This document shows, one piece after another, positions 57,312-64,000 of a stretch of 64,000 bases of DNA (positions are counted from its first letter, which is position 1; the number at the start of each line of letters is the position of its first letter). The stretch is taken from contig NZ_JBFUPK010000002.1 in the NCBI RefSeq assembly GCF_041355105.1, forward strand, positions 1,246,037-1,310,036, written 5' to 3'. The stretch is from Terriglobus sp. RCC_193 (GTDB lineage: Bacteria > Acidobacteriota > Terriglobia > Terriglobales > Acidobacteriaceae). Both the position numbers and the translations under genes were made by a program. The notes below the pieces were generated by a model. That model was not told where the DNA came from. It did no database searches and was given only the letters and a program-made list of their open reading frames with translations.

Positions 57312-58460
57312 TTGAGTACGTCGTTCGTGCATCTTGAACGCCTGGACTTCACGACTCTCTACGCGTGTCACGCACTGCTATGTCTTGTCGCCGGGGTTAG
57401 CTTCCTGTTGTTGCGTCCCACGGTCAAGGTGCCGGGGCTGCGCTGGATAGCTGCGAGCTTCTTCCTGGATGAACTGTTTCTGTTACTGCTACTCAACCGA
57501 AACCAATGGCACAGCCCGGTGGTGTATCTCCTCACCGATCTCACTGTCCTGGCGGCGAATTATTGCTATTACCTGGGCTTCGCCCGGTTAATTGCTGTGC
57601 GAGCACGTCTGAAGTGGATTCAGATACTCTTCGCTTCTGTCTTCATTGCAATTTCTTATGCCATGCTGGTTGCTCCGGATATCAACCTGCGATGGATGCT
57701 TATTTGTGTCGCTACCGCACCAATGCATCTACTGCTGGCAGCGCAGTCAGGTCGCCATGCCCGTGGTTTGTTCGCACGAAAGTTGCTTGCGGCAATGGAA
57801 CTGGTCATGGGCCTCGGTGCCACTTTTCAGGCCGTGCAGCTTCTCCTGTTACCTGCCGCGCCGCGTGCCCTCACTCCCCCAGCGCCTGTGCAATCGGCAC
57901 TGCTGTTCCTGCAGCTTTGCCATGAGGTAGCCATCGCATTGTGCGTATTTCTCCTGGTCCATGAGCGCGTAACGCACGAGGCAGAATGCCGCGCCATGCA
58001 GGATACTCTGCCGGGCATGTTGAATCGTAAAGGGATGGAGCGAGAACTGGAGGCATTCTTCCTGCAGATGCAGCGCAGCGGCGGGGAATTGGTACTGGCG
58101 TTGATCGACCTGGATCACTTCAAGAAAATCAACGATGAGCATGGGCATCCGGCGGGTGACGCGGCTTTGGTGGAACTGGCCAATTCGCTCACCTCCCACA
58201 TGCGGCCTTGCGACAGGGCAGGACGTTTTGGTGGCGATGAGTTTCTGGTCTTGTTGCCGGATGCCACGCCCGACTACGCAATTCGTACGCTGAACAGCGT
58301 GCGAATCCACGTGAGTAGCCTTCCGGGCAGACCCTTCACTCTCAGCAGCGGCGGAACCGTGGCACATCGCAGCGATACTGTGGAAACGATGCTGGCTCGC
58401 GCGGACAAATTGCTCTACCAGGCAAAGCAGAATGGCAGAGACTGCGTACTCATCGCATAG
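57312..58460 (+). CDS. Membrane-bound diguanylate cyclase (GGDEF)
   Basis: 382 residues: about seven N-terminal membrane segments (residues ~10-215) then a GGDEF domain with the intact signature FGGDEFLVLL and ALIDLDHFKKINDEHGH (metal-binding Asp). The product-inhibition I-site RxxD (RPCD) is exactly five residues before GGDEF, so c-di-GMP feedback is expected. Makes cyclic di-GMP. Start is TTG 57312; 57327 GTG is an alternative. Confidence 0.9.
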   Translation: MSTSFVHLERLDFTTLYACHALLCLVAGVSFLLLRPTVKVPGLRWIAASFFLDELFLLLLLNRNQWHSPVVYLLTDLTVLAANYCYYLGFARLIAVRARLKWIQILFASVFIAISYAMLVAPDINLRWMLICVATAPMHLLLAAQSGRHARGLFARKLLAAMELVMGLGATFQAVQLLLLPAAPRALTPPAPVQSALLFLQLCHEVAIALCVFLLVHERVTHEAECRAMQDTLPGMLNRKGMERELEAFFLQMQRSGGELVLALIDLDHFKKINDEHGHPAGDAALVELANSLTSHMRPCDRAGRFGGDEFLVLLPDATPDYAIRTLNSVRIHVSSLPGRPFTLSSGGTVAHRSDTVETMLARADKLLYQAKQNGRDCVLIA

Positions 58461-58502
58461 GCCACAAGAAGTGCAGTAGATAACTGCATTCCTTGTGGCC
58501 TA
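58458..58502. terminator. Long hairpin between convergent genes
   Basis: TAGGCCACAAG/CTTGTGGCCTA (11 bp) encloses TGCAGT/ACTGCA. It begins at the GGDEF stop codon. No T-run follows, so it may protect mRNA ends rather than terminate. Confidence 0.5.
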
Positions 58503-58534
58503 CGGGATCCATACGTGATCGTTGGATTACTAAA

Positions 58535-60391
58535 TTAACTCCGGACCGCAGTTCGCAAATGCAACTCCCGCATCTGCTGTTCCGTGGGCGCACTCGGAGC
58601 ATCCACCATCAGGTCCACAGCCTTCGCTGTCTTCGGGAACGCAATCACTTCACGTAACGAAGTCGAACCTGTGAGCAGCATCACGATGCGGTCCAGTCCG
58701 AGCGCAATGCCGCCATGCGGAGGCGTGCCGTACTCCAGCGCTTCCAGGAAGAAGCCAAAGCGCTCCTTCGCCTCTTCTTCTGACATGCCGAGCGAACGGA
58801 AGATCTCCGCCTGCACATCCTTGCGATGAATACGGATGGAACCCGAACCAAGTTCGAGGCCGTTCAGCACCACGTCATACGCCAGCGCGCGGACTACGCC
58901 CTTGTCGTTGAAGAGAGCGCCGCTCTTGATGTCGTCCTCATGCGGCGAAGTAAACGGATGATGCGCCGCATCCCACGTCTTCTTCTCCTCATTGAACTCG
59001 TACATCGGGAAGTCCGTCACCCACAGGAAGCGGTAGTCGTCAGCGGTGCCCTTCTTCTCAAAGAGCTTGTGTTTATCCGCGTACTTCTTCGCGAGTTCGA
59101 GGCGTAATCCACCCACGCGCTTCGGAATCCATTGGCGATCGAAATTCCACATCGCAGGCGTGCCCAGCTTCGGCGTGATCACCACAGCAAGATCATCCGT
59201 GGTGAAGCTTTCGCCGTTAAACGCAATGGTGGTCGCGTTCAGGTGTGAGCCAATCTCTTCTGCCAGAGGCACAAACTGTTCTGCGGTGCGAAGACGTACA
59301 AGGTCCAGCGCATCCAGGCCGCTATCGCCAAAGAAGGTACGAATCTCGCTCAGCAACGACTTGCGCGCCGTGCTGCTCAGCTCGCCCACCTTCGGAATCA
59401 CAAAGCCATAGACGGGTAGACCCTGTTCAATCTTCAGCGTCGTGCGCAGCTCATCGGTCAGCACCGCAGACAGGTCCGCCATATGCGGCAACCGCATATC
59501 TGGCTTGTCGATGCCGTACTTGCTGATGGCTTCGTCATACGTCATGCGCAGAAATGGCGTGTTGATCTTTTGCCCTGCGGCTTCAAACGCAGCCACGAGG
59601 AATCGCTCCGCCACGCCAAAGATCGTCTCCTGAGTGGGGAAGCTCACTTCCAGATCAATTTGTGTGAACTCCGGCTGGCGGTCGGCGCGCAGGTCTTCAT
59701 CGCGGAAACAACGCGCTATCTGGAAGTAGCGGTCGAAACCGCCCACCATCAGAATCTGCTTGAAAATCTGCGGCGACTGCGGCAGTGCATAGAAATTCCC
59801 CGGATGCACACGTGACGGAACCAGATAATCGCGCGCACCTTCCGGCGTGGAACGCGTCATGAATGGCGTTTCAATCTCCAGGAAGCCTTCGCTGGAAAGC
59901 TGCGCACGCACGGCCTGCGCAACCTTGTGCCGCGTCAGGAAGTTGTGCTGCATCTCCGGACGGCGTAGGTCAAGGTAGCGATACTGCAACCGCAGTTCTT
60001 CATTGCCAATCACGTCTTCCGCAGGCGAGAAGGGAGGCGTCTTGGCATCGGACAGCAGCAGCAATTCCGTGCAGACCACTTCAATATCGCCGGTGGGCAT
60101 ATTGGGATTGGTCAGGCCTTCGCCGCGTACGCGGACGGTGCCCAATGCCGCCACCACAAACTCGGGGCGGGCGGCTTCGGCCTTGGCCAGCGTCTCCGCG
60201 CCGGAATTGCTGCGGTCCACCACGATCTGGGTGATGCCGTTGCGATCGCGCAGGTCAAGAAAGATCAAATCGCCGTGGTCGCGGCGCCGGTTAATCCACC
60301 CCATCAGGGTGACGTTCTGTCCTGCGTCGGCGGCGCGCAGGTCTCCGCACATGTGTGTGCGCTGGTGTTGGCCGAGAAAGTCGAGTGTCAC
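58535..60391 (-). CDS. aspS: Aspartyl-tRNA synthetase
   Basis: About 618 residues. Class II synthetase: OB-fold start [21 protein letters not shown] ([19 protein letters not shown]), motif 2 [19 protein letters not shown], motif 3 [15 protein letters not shown], and the bacterial insertion domain. GTG 60391 is the start ([16 protein letters not shown] matches AspRS starts); TACAAT ten bases upstream suggests a very short leader. Confidence 0.96.
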   Translation of the reverse strand: MTLDFLGQHQRTHMCGDLRAADAGQNVTLMGWINRRRDHGDLIFLDLRDRNGITQIVVDRSNSGAETLAKAEAARPEFVVAALGTVRVRGEGLTNPNMPTGDIEVVCTELLLLSDAKTPPFSPAEDVIGNEELRLQYRYLDLRRPEMQHNFLTRHKVAQAVRAQLSSEGFLEIETPFMTRSTPEGARDYLVPSRVHPGNFYALPQSPQIFKQILMVGGFDRYFQIARCFRDEDLRADRQPEFTQIDLEVSFPTQETIFGVAERFLVAAFEAAGQKINTPFLRMTYDEAISKYGIDKPDMRLPHMADLSAVLTDELRTTLKIEQGLPVYGFVIPKVGELSSTARKSLLSEIRTFFGDSGLDALDLVRLRTAEQFVPLAEEIGSHLNATTIAFNGESFTTDDLAVVITPKLGTPAMWNFDRQWIPKRVGGLRLELAKKYADKHKLFEKKGTADDYRFLWVTDFPMYEFNEEKKTWDAAHHPFTSPHEDDIKSGALFNDKGVVRALAYDVVLNGLELGSGSIRIHRKDVQAEIFRSLGMSEEEAKERFGFFLEALEYGTPPHGGIALGLDRIVMLLTGSTSLREVIAFPKTAKAVDLMVDAPSAPTEQQMRELHLRTAVRS

Positions 60392-60400
60392 GATACCCCT

Positions 60401-60406
60401 ATTGTA
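60401..60406 (-). promoter_or_regulatory. Putative -10 element of aspS
   Basis: TACAAT, nine bases before the GTG start; AGGGG lies between, so an SD role is possible as well. Confidence 0.45.
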
Positions 60407-60508
60407 CGAAGTTTGGCGCACATGGGCGTCACACCGTTCACCCGGAAGTGGATGACTGATTCTTTTGCCAGCTTTTCTGCCTTTCCGTTCCGGTTACCGT
60501 CTGTAGGA

Positions 60509-61966
60509 ATGGTCGGATTCTGCAGATTTGGACACCTGGCCCTCTCCGCGCTCCTATTGGCCAGCGTCACCCTGCGAGCGCAGGAAAACCTGCCAGAGGC
60601 CCCGGTCCCCGCCAATCTGCAAGTCCCGGTGAAGCCAGCGCCCCATCTGAAGCAAAGCCCCGCCGATACCGCACCCAACGAGAAATTCCATTGGAAGGGG
60701 CTGGTTCTGCAGTCCATGGGACTCCTGCTGCTACAGCACAGCGTCCGCATTGCCATGGCCAATGATCACGACATGCACCTGTTGGTGAATAAGCCCTACT
60801 GGAGCGACTATTGGGCCTCTGTCGACCAGTTCAACTGGAGGCGGTGGAATGATGGAGACAGTTTCTCTGTGAATTATGTTGGCCATTCCATGGAGGGAGC
60901 TGTCGCAGGCTATCTGGAAATCCAGAACAATCCCCGCGACCGTGCCGTGCGGTTCGGTAACAACCGGCATTACTGGATGAGCCGCCTGCGCGGAACTGCA
61001 TGGGCAGCCGTTTACAGCACACAGTGGGAGTTGGGGCCGCTGGGTGAATCTGCCGTGTTCAACCAGGGCGGCTTTACCTATCCCATTCAGTGCAAACCCA
61101 ATTGCGGACCAAACTCCAAATACACGAACAACACCGGGTGGGTTGACCTGGTGATCACACCCACGGTGGGAACGCTGTGGGTGGTGGGAGAGGATGTTCT
61201 GGACCGCTACGTGACCGATGCGCTGGTGCAAAGGCATCCGGGTTCGTTTCCGTTTCTGTTGCTGCGCGCTGGCGCGAATCCCTCGCGCTCGCTGGCAAAT
61301 GTTCTGCGTGGCCATTACCCCTGGTGGCGCGACTACGAACATCCCGGCCAATACGATTCCGCAATGGTCCACGCCTTTCAACGCGCTCTGGACAAGGAGC
61401 CGGTGGAGCGCGGTGATGTCTCCCTTTATTTCCAATCGCAGTATCTGCGCACCAACCGCGATGGCTGCATGGAATGCCGCCGATGGGTACGTGGCGGTGG
61501 CATCACCGTGGCGGTTCAACTGCGGCGCTACCTGGATGTATTTGGCGACTTCAACATGGCTCCCGATGCCAGCCCGGAGTCCAGCACAAATGTTGGTGGC
61601 AACATCAGCGCTGCCATGTTCGGACTCCGCTCCGGCTATAACGGCAAACGATTTTCCGTAAAAGCGTCCATCGCGCCCGGGTTTGTCAGTTATTCCAGAA
61701 CATCAGACAGTCCGCCGGGCACGCCTTCCGCCGACTACTATCGCACCACGGACTTCGCGGCCACCGTGGGCATCAACGCCGATGTAAAGGTGGCGCACAA
61801 CATGGGCCTGCGCTTTGAGGTTCATAACACCCTGATCCGATACAAAAGCTCGTACCGCGATCCGGAGGGCATTGGCACGCCGCCGTACCTTTATTTCCTG
61901 TCGCACGACAACTACATCAACTCCACCAACTGGGGTGTACGTATAGGGCCTGTATGGCGCTTCTGA
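60509..61966 (+). CDS. Outer-membrane-type secreted protein
   Basis: About 485 residues with a signal peptide (FGHLALSALLLASVTLRAQ). The second half is rich in alternating aromatic strands and ends GVRIGPVWRF, with a final aromatic Phe as in outer-membrane barrel proteins. No named family. An earlier ATG at 60452 is possible. Confidence 0.7.
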   Translation: MVGFCRFGHLALSALLLASVTLRAQENLPEAPVPANLQVPVKPAPHLKQSPADTAPNEKFHWKGLVLQSMGLLLLQHSVRIAMANDHDMHLLVNKPYWSDYWASVDQFNWRRWNDGDSFSVNYVGHSMEGAVAGYLEIQNNPRDRAVRFGNNRHYWMSRLRGTAWAAVYSTQWELGPLGESAVFNQGGFTYPIQCKPNCGPNSKYTNNTGWVDLVITPTVGTLWVVGEDVLDRYVTDALVQRHPGSFPFLLLRAGANPSRSLANVLRGHYPWWRDYEHPGQYDSAMVHAFQRALDKEPVERGDVSLYFQSQYLRTNRDGCMECRRWVRGGGITVAVQLRRYLDVFGDFNMAPDASPESSTNVGGNISAAMFGLRSGYNGKRFSVKASIAPGFVSYSRTSDSPPGTPSADYYRTTDFAATVGINADVKVAHNMGLRFEVHNTLIRYKSSYRDPEGIGTPPYLYFLSHDNYINSTNWGVRIGPVWRF

Positions 61967-61978
61967 CAGGGTTCTGCC

Positions 61979-62665
61979 TCAGGCGCTCAGCCCCTTTTCC
62001 ACCATATCCAGCAGGCGTTTCCCGAGCATCTGCGCGGTTGCTGCATCAATGCCGCGCAGCGGTCCATCCAGCATCAGCAGCGCCATGCCATGCACCGTGG
62101 ACCACGCCAGAAACTCCGCTCCCGGCCTGTCTTTTGCCTTCAAAATCCCCGCAGCCAACATCCGATTCAATGCCAGGCTAAGCAACTGAAACGGATTCAG
62201 CCCGGTAGCGCCTGCATTCGCAGGGTTCGGCGTCTCAAACACCGGCGCAGGAACGCTGAATCCTGTTTTGAACAGCCCCGGCTCGCTCAGCGCAAAGGTA
62301 AGGTAGCCCGTACCCACGGCACGCAGGCTGCGTCGCGCGTAACTCGCGGGATCCTTACCCGGTCGCAGGCTGTTCATCTCCGCTTCAATTGCCACGGCCA
62401 ATCTTGCAATGCACTCGGACCGGACCGCCGCCAGCAGATCATTCTGGTTGGCAAAGTGGCGATATGCCGCATTGGGCACCACTCCCGCCCGTCGCGTTGC
62501 TTCCCGCAAAACCACGGCTTGCGGACCACCGGCCCGTGCCATTTCAATAGCCGCATCCAGCAGCGCACGCCGGAGATCGCCATGTCGAAACGTGTCACGT
62601 GGGGTGCCCGTCGCGGCTCGTTTTGCAGGACTTCGTCCTCGCGACTTCGATTCTGTTTTGGCCAT
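61979..62665 (-). CDS. TetR family transcriptional regulator
   Basis: 228 residues. N-terminal helix-turn-helix: LLDAAIEMARAGGPQAVVLREATRRAG, VVPNAAYRHFANQNDLLAAV (typical TetR). The C-terminal ligand domain is helical. Start ATG 62665 (MAKTESKSRG). Divergent from the VOC gene 112 bases away, which may be its target. Confidence 0.9.
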   Translation of the reverse strand: MAKTESKSRGRSPAKRAATGTPRDTFRHGDLRRALLDAAIEMARAGGPQAVVLREATRRAGVVPNAAYRHFANQNDLLAAVRSECIARLAVAIEAEMNSLRPGKDPASYARRSLRAVGTGYLTFALSEPGLFKTGFSVPAPVFETPNPANAGATGLNPFQLLSLALNRMLAAGILKAKDRPGAEFLAWSTVHGMALLMLDGPLRGIDAATAQMLGKRLLDMVEKGLSA

Positions 62666-62777
62666 GATTGCTAAAACCAATTCTAAATCGAAGTTTCATC
62701 AAATCGCATGGACAAAACGTATGTCCGGTGGTTCAATGTGGACACCGTACACATGCGGTGAAATGAGGGAGCGGAAA

Positions 62778-63554
62778 ATGGCAGGCAAGGCAGGATTCGT
62801 CTGGTATGAACTGACAACCAGCGGCGATGTGGATGCCGCTGCAAAGTTTTATGGCGACGTGGTGGGCTGGGACGTGCGCGACGCCGGAATGCCCGGCATG
62901 AAATATCTCCTCTTCGGCAAGGGCGGCAAGGACGTTGGCGGCATGATGAGCTGGCAGTCCATCGGCATGAACGGCCCCAGCGTGTGGAAGGCTCATATCT
63001 ACACGCCGGACGTTGATAAGGAAGCCGAAGCCGTCAAGCGCGACGGCGGCACGGTGCATCGTCCGCCGCAGGATATTCCCAACATCGGTCGTTTCGCTGT
63101 GGTTGCTGATCCGCAGGGCGTGGAATACCTGCTGTTTCAACCCTCCACGCAATATGCTCCGCCACGCCTGGCGCAGAATGAGGTGGGCAACGTCGGCTGG
63201 CACGAACTCCTCACCTCTGACGGGGAGAAGGCGTGGGAGTTCTATTCCAAGCATTATGGCTGGGAGAAGGACTTTGCCATGGACATGGGAGCGATGGGTG
63301 TCTATCAGACCTTCCGCATCGACACTGACCGCTACACCGGCGCCATGATGAATCTTCCTCCCGATGGCAGCATGGGGCAGCCGCGCTGGGTCTACTACTT
63401 TCAGGTGGAAGATGTGGACGCGGCAGTGCCGAAAATCGAAGCAGGCGGCGGTAAGATCACGCTGCCGGCTATGGATGTTCCTGGTGGATCACGCATCCTG
63501 CAGGCAACCGATCCGCAGGGCGGCGCCTTCGCGCTGGTGTCCTCCAAAGCGTAA
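62778..63554 (+). CDS. VOC/glyoxalase-fold protein (two modules)
   Basis: 258 residues with GAGGGAGCGG upstream. Two VOC modules: FVWYELTTSGDVDAAAKFYGD and VGWHELLTSDGEKAWEFYSK, each with W/YE and aromatic FY, and ends DPQGVEYLLF and DPQGGAFALV. Metal-binding acid at the module ends is kept. Substrate unknown; family includes detoxification enzymes and antibiotic resistance proteins. Confidence 0.88.
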   Translation: MAGKAGFVWYELTTSGDVDAAAKFYGDVVGWDVRDAGMPGMKYLLFGKGGKDVGGMMSWQSIGMNGPSVWKAHIYTPDVDKEAEAVKRDGGTVHRPPQDIPNIGRFAVVADPQGVEYLLFQPSTQYAPPRLAQNEVGNVGWHELLTSDGEKAWEFYSKHYGWEKDFAMDMGAMGVYQTFRIDTDRYTGAMMNLPPDGSMGQPRWVYYFQVEDVDAAVPKIEAGGGKITLPAMDVPGGSRILQATDPQGGAFALVSSKA

Positions 63555-63605
63555 CGGTGCTTGCTGCGCGTAAGGAAACACAGCGAAGCTCAAACGAACG
63601 AAGTT

Positions 63606-63736
63606 CGTCATCCTGAGCGAAACGAAGTGAAGTCGAAGGACCTGCATTCTTCTGTGCCCTCTGCCATGCGCCAAGAAAACCACAGGATGGTTTTCATGAA
63701 GCATTCCCATCGGGGACAAGAAAAGCAGGTCCTTCG
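63606..63736. repeat. Composite inverted repeat (REP/REPIN-like)
   Basis: CGAAGGACCTGC at 63634-63645 and its complement at 63725-63736 flank an inner hairpin GAAAACCA/TGGTTTTC (63675-63695). The left part is the TCATCCTGAGCG repeat also found at 32324. Non-coding. Confidence 0.7.
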
Positions 63737-63741
63737 GCTGA

Positions 63742-63886
63742 CGCGCTTTGCGCGTATGAGCTTCGCTTCGTGCGTACAATTTGCTTTGCGCGTACGAGCT
63801 TCGCTTCGCGCGTGCAAGCTTCGCTTCGTGCGTGCAAGCTTCGCTTCGTGCGTGCAAGCTGCGCTTCGTGCGTGCAAGCTGCGCTT
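63742..63886 (+). repeat. 20-bp tandem repeat array
   Basis: About seven head-to-tail units, best copies TCGCTTCGTGCGTGCAAGCT at 63820-63879, with 18-20 base period and decay toward the left. No unique spacers. Confidence 0.75.
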
Positions 63887-63912
63887 AGATACGAGCGATG
63901 GTGCAAGCCGTA

Positions 63913-64000
63913 TCAATACCCATCCGCCTTGCCATACGGCTTGCGCGTGTCATGCCCGCCCAGCAGCTCACCCGTCTTCGGATCGACAGCAATCAACTCG
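63913..64000 (-). CDS. Probable gamma-glutamyltransferase C-terminus (5' end outside window)
   Basis: The last 28 codons on the minus strand read ELIAVDPKTGELLGGHD then TRKPYGKADGY and stop at 63913. The pattern DPKTGxLxGxxD...GKAxGY is the usual end of gamma-glutamyltransferase small subunits. The fragment is short, so the call is tentative. Confidence 0.5.
   Translation of the reverse strand, partial: ELIAVDPKTGELLGGHDTRKPYGKADGY

Noticed and set aside
63742-63886. CRISPR-like appearance of the 20-bp repeats
   Set aside because: Units are head-to-tail with no unique spacers and no cas genes.

Overview
The window reads as chromosomal DNA of an acidobacterium, most likely an Acidobacteriaceae member near Terriglobus, Granulicella or Edaphobacter. 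The basis is inference from gene content (YXWGXW-type glutamine-rich lipoprotein, Ig-like/beta-helix exoprotein, creD with a small winged-helix regulator, LVIVD plus DUF305 pair), high coding GC and dispersed intergenic repeats of the TCATCCTGAGCG...GAAGGACCTGC type. No rRNA, tRNA, CRISPR array, transposase or integrase was seen.

Layout. 0-9.9 kb: a broken membrane gene, a small lipoprotein, acnA, the Q-rich lipoprotein, an Nramp metal transporter divergent from purD, and a geranylgeranyl-reductase-type flavoenzyme. 9.9-18.8 kb: an RNB ribonuclease facing a compact leftward operon, purL-hepT-mntA-purF-merC-MFS, in which a HEPN/MNT toxin-antitoxin pair sits between two purine genes with 4-base overlaps. 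18.8-26 kb: aldo/keto reductase, grpB, dut, two RidA proteins, and moaB-BrnT/antitoxin-cupin-dnaG, then a protein with a receiver-like C-terminus. 27-30 kb: yceD-rpmF-plsX, a short form of rpsD and a small Cys protein. 30-36.6 kb: ECF sigma factor with anti-sigma-like and secretin-N-like partners, then a membrane protein/winged-helix/creD cluster with a shared operator. 36.7-44.3 kb: LVIVD propeller plus DUF305, SDR facing an AraC regulator, BON protein, phospholipase-C-like protein. 44.3-47.9 kb: a lower-GC, repeat-rich accessory segment with a BrnT/antitoxin pair bracketed by long direct repeats and an OLD-type AAA/TOPRIM ATPase. 47.9-64 kb: glmS with two in-frame repeat insertions, a beta-helix exoprotein, a ctaD fragment, an FNR-type regulator, hydrolase, membrane proteins, a diguanylate cyclase, aspS, an outer-membrane barrel candidate, TetR/VOC, a repeat field and the end of a probable gamma-glutamyltransferase.

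How the parts relate. Housekeeping functions (purine synthesis, TCA, dUTP hygiene, primase, phospholipid and amino-sugar synthesis) alternate with stress and surface functions. Three small toxin-antitoxin modules occur, two of them inside runs of essential genes. Many starts lack a Shine-Dalgarno sequence and instead have a TAnnnT-like hexamer 6-10 bases upstream, suggesting leaderless or near-leaderless transcripts. The most unusual signals are repeat elements read through in frame inside glmS and inside the anti-sigma-like gene.
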